A DNA stretch of 64,000 bases from Solimicrobium sp043758755. GTDB taxonomy: Bacteria > Pseudomonadota > Gammaproteobacteria > Burkholderiales > Burkholderiaceae_D. The stretch lies in NCBI GenBank assembly GCA_043758755.1, contig JAYVMW010000035.1, positions 1 through 64,000 of the forward strand, written 5' to 3'. Position numbers and translations under genes: made by a program. Below are positions 8,854 through 16,565 of this stretch, piece after piece. The notes beneath the pieces are model-generated. The model was not told where the DNA came from. It saw only the letters and a list, made by a program, of their open reading frames with translations, and searched no databases. Within the stretch, counting starts at the first letter, position 1, and each line of letters starts with the position of its first letter.

Positions 8854-10824
8854 ATGACTCACAGCTTACCCGTGCACACCCCATCGCCGCAGCGCGCGGC
8901 CGCGACCAATCTGGCAGCCTTTACTCGTATCGCAGAAGCGAAGACGGGACGGACCTTCGCGGACTATGACGCCCTGTGGCGCTGGTCAATCGATTCGCCC
9001 TCTGCGTTCTGGCCCTTGGTCTGGGAATTTGGTGGCGGCATTGGCGAATTGGGCGAACGCATCATCGAACAAGGCGAGACCATGTCGGCGACTCGCTGGT
9101 TCCCAGAGGCGCGTATCAACTACGCGGAGAACCTGCTTAAGCGCCGTGATGACGGCGACGCCCTCGTGTTCTGGGGCGAGGATCAAGTCAAACGGCGCAT
9201 GTCGCGCTCGCAGCTGTATGGCGAGGTAGCGCGCTTCGCCTCGGCGCTGCGTGCCTTAGGTGTGGGCGAGGGCGATCGCGTGGCCGGCCTGTTGCCGAAT
9301 CTGCCCGAGACCCTGATTGCCATGCTGGCCACTACGTCCCTTGGCGCGGTCTGGTCCTCGGCCTCGCCGGACTTTGGCATCCAGGGCGTGATCGATCGCT
9401 TCGGCCAGATTGAGCCCAAGCTGATGTTGTGCGTGGATGGCTACCGCTACAATGGCAAGCGCGTGTCCTGTATGGAGAAAAACGAAGCGATCGCGGCGCG
9501 CCTGCCCAGCTTGGAGCGGGTGGTGGTGGTGCCTTATCTGGACGTCGCTGTTGACATCGCCAGCATCGTCAAGGGCGTGGTCTACGGGGATTTTCTCGCG
9601 CCCCATACAGAGTGCGACATAATATTCCATCGTGTGCCCTTCAATCACCCGCTGTTCATTCTGTTCACATCGGGGACGACGGGCGTGCCGAAATGTATTG
9701 TGCATGGACACGGCGGCAGCTTGATCCAGCATCTGAAGGAGCACCGTCTGCATAGCGACCTCAGTCACGGCGACCGCTTCTTCTATTTCACTACCTGCAG
9801 TTGGATGATGTGGAACTGGCTGGTCTCGGCCCTGGCGTCGGAAGCCACGCTGCTACTCTACGACGGGTCGCCCTTCCTGGCTGGACGAGATGGCCAGTCA
9901 GGCAGCATCTTGTTCGACTTCGCCGAGGAAGAGCGCATGACCCACTTCGGTACCTCAGCCAAATTCATCGACGCGCTCAACAAGCAAGGACTGGTACCGA
10001 GTCGCAACCATGACTTGAGCGCGTTGCGTAATTTGTTCTCGACCGGCAGCCCGTTGGCACCCGAGGCATATGACTACGTCTATCGCGCAATCAAGGACGA
10101 TGTCTTCCTGGCCTCGGTGGCCGGAGGCACCGATATCCTGTCTGCCTTCGTGGGCGGTGTTCCTACGCTGCCTGTGTATCGTGGCGAGATACAGCGCGCT
10201 GCACTGGGAATGGCCGTCGATGTCCTGGACCAGGCCGGCAGACCTGTGCGCCAGACCAAGGGGGAACTGGTGTGCAGTCGACCTTTCCCGGCGATGCCGG
10301 TTGGCTTCTGGAACGACAGCGATAGCAGCCGCTATCGCGCCGCCTACTTCGAACGCTACCCGAATATCTGGTGCCACGGCGATTTCGCAGAGATCACGGC
10401 CAGCGGCGGCTTTATCATCCATGGCCGCTCCGACACAACCCTGAACCCCGGTGGCGTGCGCATAGGTACGGCGGAAATTTATCGCCAGGTCGAGCAGCTT
10501 CCTGAAATTCTGGAGTCGCTGGTGATCTCGCAGGATTGGAACGGGGATGTGCGCATCGTGCTGTTTGTCAAACTGCGGGATGGCGAAGAGCTCAGCGAAG
10601 CGTTAAGTGAGCGGGTGCGGCGCCAGATCCGCGACAATACTACGCCGCGCCATGTGCCGGCCAAGGTGCTGCAGGTGAACGACATTCCGCGCACCAAGAG
10701 CGGAAAGATTGTCGAGCTGGCGGTGCGCAATGTCGTGCACGGGCTGGCCGTGAGCAATCTCGAAGCGCTGGCCAACCCCGAAGCTCTGGAATGGTTTGAG
10801 AACCGGATCGAGTTGAGTAGCTAA
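8854..10824 (+). CDS. Acetoacetate-CoA ligase (acetoacetyl-CoA synthetase)
   Basis: This 656-residue ANL-superfamily enzyme should convert acetoacetate, ATP and CoA to acetoacetyl-CoA, which thiolase can then split. The adenylation motif is FTSGTTGVPKCIVHGHGG at about residue 271. The family-typical FFYFTTCSWMMWNW follows, then CHGDFAEITASGGFIIHGRS near 508, and the C-terminal catalytic lysine lies in PRTKSGKIVE near 617. The N-terminal WSIDSPSAFWPLVWEF and RWFPEARINYAENLL match acetoacetyl-CoA synthetases rather than acetyl-CoA synthetase. By eye the gene is richer in G+C than its upstream neighbours. Its place behind BKACE, whose co-product is acetoacetate, gives a coherent pathway. Confidence 0.92.
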   Translation: MTHSLPVHTPSPQRAAATNLAAFTRIAEAKTGRTFADYDALWRWSIDSPSAFWPLVWEFGGGIGELGERIIEQGETMSATRWFPEARINYAENLLKRRDDGDALVFWGEDQVKRRMSRSQLYGEVARFASALRALGVGEGDRVAGLLPNLPETLIAMLATTSLGAVWSSASPDFGIQGVIDRFGQIEPKLMLCVDGYRYNGKRVSCMEKNEAIAARLPSLERVVVVPYLDVAVDIASIVKGVVYGDFLAPHTECDIIFHRVPFNHPLFILFTSGTTGVPKCIVHGHGGSLIQHLKEHRLHSDLSHGDRFFYFTTCSWMMWNWLVSALASEATLLLYDGSPFLAGRDGQSGSILFDFAEEERMTHFGTSAKFIDALNKQGLVPSRNHDLSALRNLFSTGSPLAPEAYDYVYRAIKDDVFLASVAGGTDILSAFVGGVPTLPVYRGEIQRAALGMAVDVLDQAGRPVRQTKGELVCSRPFPAMPVGFWNDSDSSRYRAAYFERYPNIWCHGDFAEITASGGFIIHGRSDTTLNPGGVRIGTAEIYRQVEQLPEILESLVISQDWNGDVRIVLFVKLRDGEELSEALSERVRRQIRDNTTPRHVPAKVLQVNDIPRTKSGKIVELAVRNVVHGLAVSNLEALANPEALEWFENRIELSS

Positions 10825-10875
10825 GACCAAAATCATTTCCTCTCAAGGCAACCGTGGTTGCTCCCAATTCCTGAC

Positions 10876-10928
10876 ACCGGCCCCGTCACGCTCCCGCTGA
10901 GGCGGACCCAAGCGTGTGGCCGGTCTTT
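10876..10928 (+). terminator. Nested hairpin after the acetoacetyl-CoA synthetase gene
   Basis: Three nested stems can be drawn: ACCGGCC/GGCCGGT outermost, CACGCT/AGCGTG, then CCGC/GCGG around TGAG. A short TCTTT run follows. It starts about 50 bases after the stop codon. Confidence 0.5.
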
Positions 10929-11164
10929 AACTTAAACCGCAGGTGATTGGGTGCAATTTCGTTTTAAATTAGATGTGCAGGGGCTAATGAAGATCGCGCA
11001 GTATTGATGGTCATGCTACAAGCAATATGTAGGAGCACTACGCGACGCCGACAGTTTCCCGACTCATTGAGATAGCAAACTTAGTAACCGAAACACGCGA
11101 CGCAATTACGCTGCTAAAAGCAGTAAGTGAGAATAGTCGTTCAGAAAGTCGCGCAACTAAAGCA
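10929..11164. other. Non-coding region with a possible decayed coding remnant
   Basis: A plus-strand frame stays open from 11033 to the TGA at 11195-11197 but has no usable start codon and resembles no family I know. It ends inside the hairpin at 11165-11195. It may be the tail of a gene truncated when the tRNA-linked island formed, or chance. Confidence 0.3.
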
Positions 11165-11195
11165 AAAGGGTCAGCGCTTGCGGCGCTAACCCTTT
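11165..11195 (-). terminator. Terminator next to the displaced tRNA-Arg 3' fragment
   Basis: A 13-bp stem (11165-11177 with 11183-11195; one C/A mismatch that becomes G-U on the minus strand) has a 5-base loop and a T-rich tail when read on the minus strand. It sits 18 bases beyond the truncated tRNA copy, in the position of the original tRNA-Arg terminator before the island was inserted. Confidence 0.7.
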
Positions 11196-11212
11196 GACTT
11201 TACAACGTAAGG

Positions 11213-11258
11213 CTGGTGCGGCCGGCAGGAATCGAACCCACGACCCCTTGGTTCGTAG
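11213..11258 (-). repeat. 46-bp direct repeat: duplicated 3' part of tRNA-Arg (att-like)
   Basis: This matches 12268-12313 at 45 of 46 positions, in the same orientation. It covers the tRNA-Arg sequence from the anticodon loop through the CCA end, and identity stops abruptly at the anticodon loop. There is no 5' half of a tRNA here, so it is not a second tRNA gene. A 3' tRNA fragment of this extent is the usual footprint of a tyrosine-recombinase attachment site. Confidence 0.85.
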
Positions 11259-11556
11259 GACCACCTGCAAGCCACAAATATTTAATAATAAACGCCTTGC
11301 GCAACTCGCAGTTTGCAAAATCAAGGTGAAGCAATCGCAGCAAAGTTTAAAATGCGTTTAACCAAGCTGCAATTCAGTTGCAGTCAGGACTGCTAAGACA
11401 CCCGGGAGTGTCCAGGCGTTCCGTGGCGATTCAGTAGGGGGTTGGCGATCTCTTGGAACTGAGCCAGAGGCTCACGGAAATCGTTTGGCCAGGGCGAGAT
11501 TGATCTGCATGAGAAACTGAGGTAAGATGGCTCGACTTACCGTGAAGGAAAATGAT

Positions 11557-11838
11557 ATGGAAACCGTCAAATTATCCTCCAAGGGACAGCTTGTCATCCC
11601 GAAATCGCTCAGGGACAACATGCATTTGCCTCCCGGAACAGAATTCCTCATAAGTTTGACAGCGACCGGAATTAGCCTGACACCTAAAACGCTGATATTT
11701 CCGGAAACAACAACAGCTCAAGTCAAAGGCGTCCTTGCTAAAAGTGGAGGTACTTTGGGAAGCGACCAGGAAATCAAGTCAAGGATTCTCGCCAAGCTGA
11801 AGAGCAAAGATCAAGTGTCGAAAAAGTCACAAACATGA
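11557..11838 (+). CDS. AbrB/SpoVT-type antitoxin (VapB-like)
   Basis: This 93-residue protein begins with a swapped-hairpin AbrB DNA-binding domain: VKLSSKGQLVIPKSLRDNMH followed by LPPGTEFLI. Such proteins neutralise a VapC toxin and repress their own operon. The ATG at 11557 has AAGGAAAA upstream; the ATG at 11527 is in frame but has no ribosome site. Its stop overlaps the toxin start by 4 bases, so the two are translationally coupled. The C-terminal, lysine-rich tail would be the toxin-binding part. The pair lies inside the tRNA-Arg direct repeats and is the only recognisable cargo there. A 6-bp inverted repeat (TGAGCC/GGCTCA, 11460-11474) upstream could be an operator, but this is weak. 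Confidence 0.85.
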   Translation: METVKLSSKGQLVIPKSLRDNMHLPPGTEFLISLTATGISLTPKTLIFPETTTAQVKGVLAKSGGTLGSDQEIKSRILAKLKSKDQVSKKSQT

Positions 11839-12225
11839 TCGCGCTGGACACAAATATTCTCGCCAGATATTTGCTGAACGATAGCCCGGATCAAGGGGAG
11901 CGTGCAGATCGCCTCTTAAATGGTCCCGAGCCTTGCACAGTGCCAATTACGGTATTTCTGGAATTAGCATGGGTGTTGGAATCCTATGACTTCGAACGCA
12001 CCGAAATCGCAAAGTCGATACGCATGTTGTGCGGCTTGCGCAATTTCTATCCGCCGAACTTAGACGCGCTCGGATCGGCATTGTTCTGGTACGAGGAAGG
12101 AATGGATTTTGCGGACGCTCTACTTGGCACTAAGCAGCAAGGAAAGCGAATTTAGAACGTTCGACAAAAAAATGATGAAATTGTCTGACCGATTGGCTAC
12201 TCAGCCAAAGGTTTCCGCCCCCTGA
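11835..12225 (+). pseudogene. VapC-like PIN-domain toxin, frameshifted near its C-terminus
   Basis: The first frame gives 106 residues of a PIN-domain ribonuclease: ALDTNILARYLL with the first catalytic Asp, FLELAWVLES with the Glu, and MDFADAL with the third acidic position. It then runs into GTKQQGKRI and a TAG at 12153. In the next frame the expected end of the domain continues directly from about 12120 (LALSSKESEFRTFDKKMMKL) to a TGA at 12223-12225. A small indel near 12118-12122 therefore removes the fourth acidic residue (FRTFDKK) from the product. The toxin is probably inactive unless frameshifting restores it. Intact VapC proteins are about 130 residues, which fits the joined frames. 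Confidence 0.8.
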
Positions 12226-12230
12226 AAAAC

Positions 12231-12258
12231 AAAAAGCCCCGCTTTCGCGAGGCTTTTT
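12231..12258. terminator. Bidirectional terminator between vapC remnant and tRNA-Arg
   Basis: A 12-bp stem (12231-12242 with 12247-12258) with a TTTC loop has A/T runs on both sides and one C/A mismatch that is G-U on the minus strand. It can end transcription of the antitoxin/toxin pair on the plus strand and of tRNA-Arg on the minus strand. Confidence 0.88.
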
Positions 12259-12267
12259 TGTTTAATA

Positions 12268-12313
12268 CTGGTGCGGCTGGCAGGAATCGAACCCACGACC
12301 CCTTGGTTCGTAG
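12268..12313 (-). repeat. 46-bp direct repeat: tRNA-Arg 3' part (intact copy, att-like)
   Basis: Partner of the repeat at 11213-11258, with one difference (T here, C at 11222) in the acceptor region. The two copies bracket about 1 kb containing the antitoxin and broken toxin. Confidence 0.85.
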
Positions 12314-12345
12314 CCAAGTACTCTATCCAGCTGAGCTACAGCCGC
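12269..12345 (-). tRNA. tRNA-Arg (anticodon ACG)
   Basis: Read on the minus strand, the 77 bases fold as a complete tRNA. The acceptor is GCGGCTG/CAGCCGC followed by encoded ACCA, the D arm contains AGCTCAGCTGGATAGAG, and the anticodon arm is CTTGG-CTACGAA-CCAAG with ACG at the anticodon position. The T arm is GTGGGTTCGATTCC-type. ACG would be edited to ICG and read CGU/CGC/CGA. A terminator follows directly. Confidence 0.96.
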
Positions 12346-12419
12346 GAAAGCGAGAATTATAGCACTGGTTTCTTAATGATTGGAAGCATTATTTAAAACA
12401 TTTTCCAATCAGGTCGAAA

Positions 12420-13712
12420 TCAGTTCGGTTTCAGGCTGGTCAACCCACCCATATAGGGTTGCAGCACTGCAGGAATGGCGACGCTGCCATCGACCTGCTG
12501 ATGATTTTCCAGTACCGCTACCAGTGTACGTCCTACTGCCAGGCCGGAACCGTTCAGGGTATGCAGAAATTCAGGCTTGCCCTGCGCGTTGCGGTAACGG
12601 GCCTGCATGCGCCGCGCCTGAAAATCGTAAATATTCGACAACGAAGAAATTTCACGATAGGTATTTTGTGCCGGCAGCCAGACGTTGATGTCATAGGTTT
12701 TACCCGAGGCAAAACCGATATCACCGGTACACAGTGCCATCACCTGATATGGCAGATCGAGTCGCTGCAATATCGTTTCAGCCTGCTGCACCATGATTTC
12801 CAGCGTGGCGTCAGATTGATCCGGATGCACGATCTGCACCAACTCCACTTTGTCAAACTGATGCTGACGGATCATGCCGCGCGTGTCGCGCCCATAACTG
12901 CCGGCTTCGGAACGAAAACACGGTGTATGCGCAGTCAGTTTGATCGGCAAGCGGTCTGCCGGCACGATTTCATCGCGCACGGTATTGGTCAGCGACACTT
13001 CTGAAGTGGGAATCAGGTACAGGTTTTCTCCATCGCCGTCCTGGCCGCCTTTTTTGACGCTGAACAGATCATCGGCAAATTTGGGCAACTGACCGGTGCC
13101 GCGCATAGTGGCAGCATTAACGATATACGGTGTGTAGCATTCGGTATAGCCGTGCTCCATGGTGTGGGTGTCCAGCATGAACTGAGCCAGAGCACGATGC
13201 AAACGTGCGATACCACCTTTTAACATCATGAAGCGTGAGCCGCTCAACTTAACGGCGGCATCAAAGTCCAGACCCAGTGCAGTGCCAACATCCACATGAT
13301 CGCGCACCGTGAAATCAAATTGGCGCGGGCTGCCAACACGGCGCACTTCCACGTTTTGTTCTTCGCTGGTGCCAACCGGTGTGGCGACATTGGGCAAATT
13401 TGGAATCACTTCCAGAAATGCGGTCAATTCATTCAAGATCTGTTCCAGACTGGCGGCAGAACTTTTGAGTTCATCGGCGATGCTGTTGACCTGCTCCATC
13501 AGGGCGGTACTGTCTTCGCCCTTGCCTTTCATCATGCCGATCTGTTTGGACAGACTGTTGCGCAGGCCCTGTAACTCTTCACTGCGTGACTGGCATTGTT
13601 TGCGCCGGGCTTCCAGTGCGTTGAAACCATCCACGTCGAGAATGAATTTGCGCTGTGCCAGACGGGCAGCAACATTGGCAATGTCTTTACGGAGCAGTTG
13701 AATATCTATCAT
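12420..13712 (-). CDS. serS: Seryl-tRNA synthetase
   Basis: This class II aminoacyl-tRNA synthetase of 430 residues charges tRNA-Ser (and tRNA-Sec where present). The N-terminal antiparallel coiled-coil arm spans about residues 30-100. The catalytic domain shows TSEVSLTN, motif 2 with CFRSEAGSYGRDTRGMIRQH (about residue 264) and motif 3 GSGLAVGRTLVAVLENHQ near the C-terminus. Length is normal for bacterial SerRS. It is the last gene of the ftsK-lolA-rarA-(DUF2807)-serS block, an order common in Burkholderiales. A weak hairpin (GATTGGAA/TTCCAATC) lies behind the stop. Confidence 0.98.
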   Translation of the reverse strand: MIDIQLLRKDIANVAARLAQRKFILDVDGFNALEARRKQCQSRSEELQGLRNSLSKQIGMMKGKGEDSTALMEQVNSIADELKSSAASLEQILNELTAFLEVIPNLPNVATPVGTSEEQNVEVRRVGSPRQFDFTVRDHVDVGTALGLDFDAAVKLSGSRFMMLKGGIARLHRALAQFMLDTHTMEHGYTECYTPYIVNAATMRGTGQLPKFADDLFSVKKGGQDGDGENLYLIPTSEVSLTNTVRDEIVPADRLPIKLTAHTPCFRSEAGSYGRDTRGMIRQHQFDKVELVQIVHPDQSDATLEIMVQQAETILQRLDLPYQVMALCTGDIGFASGKTYDINVWLPAQNTYREISSLSNIYDFQARRMQARYRNAQGKPEFLHTLNGSGLAVGRTLVAVLENHQQVDGSVAIPAVLQPYMGGLTSLKPN

Positions 13713-13818
13713 GGTGATTCGTCATTGGTAAGGAAACTGGGGAAGCAGAATTGTAACTTAGTGAGGACATCTGGTCGAATACTGATCACGACAATGCGAC
13801 GATGTTGTCTTTTTTGAC

Positions 13819-13852
13819 AGGCCCTGCCGTAAGCGTGTAACGGCATGGGCCT
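13819..13852 (-). terminator. Inverted repeat after the DUF2807 gene
   Basis: A 12-bp stem with one bulged base (AGGCCC-TGCCGT / ACGGCA-T-GGGCCT) begins a few bases beyond the stop. It has no U-run on the minus strand, so its strength as a terminator is uncertain. Confidence 0.45.
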
Positions 13853-13857
13853 GGAGA

Positions 13858-14478
13858 TTAACTGCCGGAACTGATGCTGCCTATGCCGTCGGCAATTTTA
13901 TTGATGGATTTGGGATTGCCATAAAAAGTCATTGATCCGACACCATGTACCACGGCGTTCAGATGATTGCTGACATAAATTTCCACGCCCCCTACTCCGT
14001 CAAATTCCACGTCGGCATTGTCAGCCAATAATTTTTTGGTATCAATGGCGCCCACGCCATGGCCTTTGAGACGCAGCCATTTGGTCTTACCGGACACTTC
14101 CAGACTGCCTACCCCGTCATAAGACAGGTCAATGCGGTCGCCGTCGACATTTTTTATGACCACGTCACCGACACCCTTGCTCTTGAACAGCCGCACTGCC
14201 GGCATCGTGATAACTATTTTAGTTTTTGAGGAAAAAACCAGATTGTGACTGTTATGAGGGCTGGTAATGACCAGTTCTTCATTAACCACTTCAAATTTCA
14301 GTTTTGCAGTTTCATCATCCGCCCCCTTCACCAACACGGATTGGGCACTGCCGGCAGTGATGTCAATGTCAAATACGCCGTCGCATTTCACGGCATTAAA
14401 AGCGGGTAACTGCAGGGTCTGATCGGCACGGGCAAACGGACTGAGCAACAAAATCGATATAAGAATAATGCCTCGCAT
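13858..14478 (-). CDS. Secreted DUF2807 (GIN-domain) protein
   Basis: This 206-residue protein has a signal peptide (MRGIILISILLLSPFARA) and a repetitive beta-helix-like body with many V-G/D-V-x-G steps (KSKGVGDVVIKNVDGDRI, YDGVGSLEVSG, FDGVGGVEIYVSN). This is the pattern of the DUF2807 putative auto-transporter-adhesin head domain. It would act in the periplasm or at the cell surface; no molecular function is established. The start at 14478 has AAGGAG 7 bases upstream, while the ATG at 14493 has none. It sits between rarA and serS, where many relatives have no gene, so it may be a lineage-specific insertion. Confidence 0.75.
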   Translation of the reverse strand: MRGIILISILLLSPFARADQTLQLPAFNAVKCDGVFDIDITAGSAQSVLVKGADDETAKLKFEVVNEELVITSPHNSHNLVFSSKTKIVITMPAVRLFKSKGVGDVVIKNVDGDRIDLSYDGVGSLEVSGKTKWLRLKGHGVGAIDTKKLLADNADVEFDGVGGVEIYVSNHLNAVVHGVGSMTFYGNPKSINKIADGIGSISSGS

Positions 14479-14604
14479 AACGGTCTCCTTCAAAGGGTTG
14501 GGTGGCGAACAATGACTGATGCCGAACTATAGAGACTGGCCCGATGTTGCTCGCGCTGATTGCGACGAACTGCGCATAACGTGGCATGTGCTGCACAAAT
14601 TCTG

Positions 14605-15915
14605 CTATTTTTTTGATTTTCTGGCAGCCGCATCGAGACTGCGCAGATGCGCCATCTTGTCGGCGATCTGAATTTCCAGCCCACGGCCAACCGGCGCATA
14701 CCAGCCAGGCTCGGGCATGCCGTCGGGCAAATAGGTCTCTCCGGCCGCATAGGCTTCCGGTTCGTCATGGGCATAGCGATAGGCGTGCCCGTAACCGAGT
14801 TCTTTCATCAATTTGGTCGGCGCATTGCGCAGATGCACCGGCACTTCACGGGACTTGTCATGTTTGATGAAGGCCATGGCCTGATTGAAGGCGTTGTAAC
14901 CGGCATTGCTTTTGGCGGCCACTGCCAGATAGATCACTGCCTGTCCCAAAGCCAGTTCCCCTTCGGGTGAGCCGAGCCGTTCATAGGTGGCAGCGGCATC
15001 ATTGGCAATCTGCATGGCACGCGGGTCGGCAATGCCGATATCTTCCCAGGCCATGCGCACAATTCTGCGCGACAGATATTTGGGATCGGCACCGCCATCG
15101 AGCATGCGGCACAGCCAGTACAGCGCGGCATCGGGATTGGAGCCGCGTACCGATTTGTGCAGGGCCGAGATCTGATCGTAAAAATTATCGCCGCCCTTGT
15201 CAAAGCGCCGCGCATTCAGGGTCAGTGCATTGTGCAGAAATTCGGGCGTGATGTGCGACACTCCCGAAGAACTGGCCGCACTGCACGACTGTTCCAGCAG
15301 ATTCAGCAGGCGACGTGCATCGCCATCGGCATACCCGATGAGCGTATCAATGGCAGCCGGGTCGATCTGCACTTCAGACAGTAACGATTGCTGGGCGCGG
15401 GCAACCAGCTGCTTCAATTCCTCTTCGGATAGCGATTGCAGCACATACACCTGCGCGCGCGACAGCAAGGCGGAATTGACTTCGAAGGACGGGTTTTCGG
15501 TGGTGGCGCCGATGAAGGTCACCAGGCCGGATTCGGCGTACGGCAGCAATGCATCCTGCTGCGATTTGTTAAAGCGGTGAATTTCATCGACAAACAGGAT
15601 CGTGTGTTTGCCCATCGCCAGATTTTGTTCGGCCTGCTCCATCGCAGCGCGAATATCCTTCACGCCTGAAAACACCGCCGACAGGGCAATGAATTCACAG
15701 TCGAAGGCGTGCGCAGTCAGGCGCGCCAGCGTGGTTTTACCGACCCCGGGAGGTCCCCATAAAATCATCGAATGCGGCTTGCCTGATTCAAACGCCAATC
15801 GCAACGGTTTGCCAGGGCCCAGCAAATGACTCTGGCCGATAACCTGATCGAGCGTCGAGGGACGCAGCGCTTCTGCCAGCGGTGGGGTCGGCGCTACTTT
15901 GAACAGGTCATTCAT
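14605..15915 (-). CDS. rarA: Replication-associated recombination protein A
   Basis: This 436-residue AAA+ ATPase of the RarA/MgsA/WRNIP1 family acts at stalled replication forks together with RecA, SSB and the clamp-loading machinery. Walker A is GPPGVGKTTLAR (about residues 54-65) and Walker B FVDEIHRFNKSQQDALL (about 109). The sensor region GATTENPSFEVNSALLSRAQ follows, and the C-terminal oligomerisation domain ends near PGWYAPVGRGLE. The start codon overlaps the lolA stop by 4 bases, so the two are co-translated. Length and domain order are normal. Confidence 0.96.
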   Translation of the reverse strand: MNDLFKVAPTPPLAEALRPSTLDQVIGQSHLLGPGKPLRLAFESGKPHSMILWGPPGVGKTTLARLTAHAFDCEFIALSAVFSGVKDIRAAMEQAEQNLAMGKHTILFVDEIHRFNKSQQDALLPYAESGLVTFIGATTENPSFEVNSALLSRAQVYVLQSLSEEELKQLVARAQQSLLSEVQIDPAAIDTLIGYADGDARRLLNLLEQSCSAASSSGVSHITPEFLHNALTLNARRFDKGGDNFYDQISALHKSVRGSNPDAALYWLCRMLDGGADPKYLSRRIVRMAWEDIGIADPRAMQIANDAAATYERLGSPEGELALGQAVIYLAVAAKSNAGYNAFNQAMAFIKHDKSREVPVHLRNAPTKLMKELGYGHAYRYAHDEPEAYAAGETYLPDGMPEPGWYAPVGRGLEIQIADKMAHLRSLDAAARKSKK

Positions 15916-16559
15916 TTTGAATTGAACAGGTCGGCGCCGGCAGGTACGACAAATTTAAACTGATCCGGTTTGAGGGCTGGATTTCTTTCGATATTCTGCA
16001 GCAGGATGATGGTGGTTTTGCCGAAGTTGTCACGCAAGTCCATTTCGCGCGGCAGGCCATTCTGCATGCCGATACTGATCAGGGTGAAGGTGCTGTCCTT
16101 GTCTTTGGGCGTTGCCTGCAGCCAGTCCATGCCATCCTTTGGTCCGGCATCCTTGATGGCGAAATTAGTTTCCAGATCGTTGCTGCCAAACAGAATGGCG
16201 GCCGGACTTGAGCTCAGTGCGGTACCCAGCAATTTGGTGGTGACCTGATTCAAGTCCTTGTCATACATGTAGAGTTTTTCGCCGTCGGCCTGCAACAGCT
16301 GGTCATACGGCTTTTGATACAGCCAGATAAATTTGCCGGGTCGGGCAAACATGAAAGTGCCGCTGGCCTGATTCGACAGTTTGTTTTCCCCGTTGACCAC
16401 CTTGACCTGGCGCTGGATGAAATCGCCTTTGGCGGCATGGGTGCTGGAGACGAAGGTTTTGAACTGATCCAGAGCCCCGGCCTGAACCTGCCCTGACAGC
16501 AAGACAACTGAAACAACGAACAGGGACTTTGAAACGGCTGATTTTAAAACTGATTTCAT
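15912..16559 (-). CDS. lolA: Outer-membrane lipoprotein carrier protein LolA
   Basis: This 215-residue periplasmic chaperone takes lipoproteins from LolCDE at the inner membrane and delivers them to LolB. A signal peptide covers about residues 1-27 (SLFVVSVVLLSGQVQAGA), followed by FKTFVSSTHAAKGDFIQRQV, FARPGKFIWLYQKPYDQLL and YMYDKDLNQVT, which match the LolA fold. It is 6 bases downstream of ftsK and overlaps rarA, the usual ftsK-lolA-rarA operon. Confidence 0.96.
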   Translation of the reverse strand: MKSVLKSAVSKSLFVVSVVLLSGQVQAGALDQFKTFVSSTHAAKGDFIQRQVKVVNGENKLSNQASGTFMFARPGKFIWLYQKPYDQLLQADGEKLYMYDKDLNQVTTKLLGTALSSSPAAILFGSNDLETNFAIKDAGPKDGMDWLQATPKDKDSTFTLISIGMQNGLPREMDLRDNFGKTTIILLQNIERNPALKPDQFKFVVPAGADLFNSK

Positions 16560-16565
16560 AATTTT

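Noticed and set aside
8647..8862. A minus-strand open frame of 71 residues in the MFS-ligase spacer
   Set aside because: It overlaps the start of the acetoacetyl-CoA synthetase gene, has no good ribosome site and no family resemblance.
11213..11263. A possible second tRNA-Arg gene
   Set aside because: Only the part from the anticodon loop to CCA is present; the 5' acceptor strand and D arm are missing, so it is a duplicated fragment.
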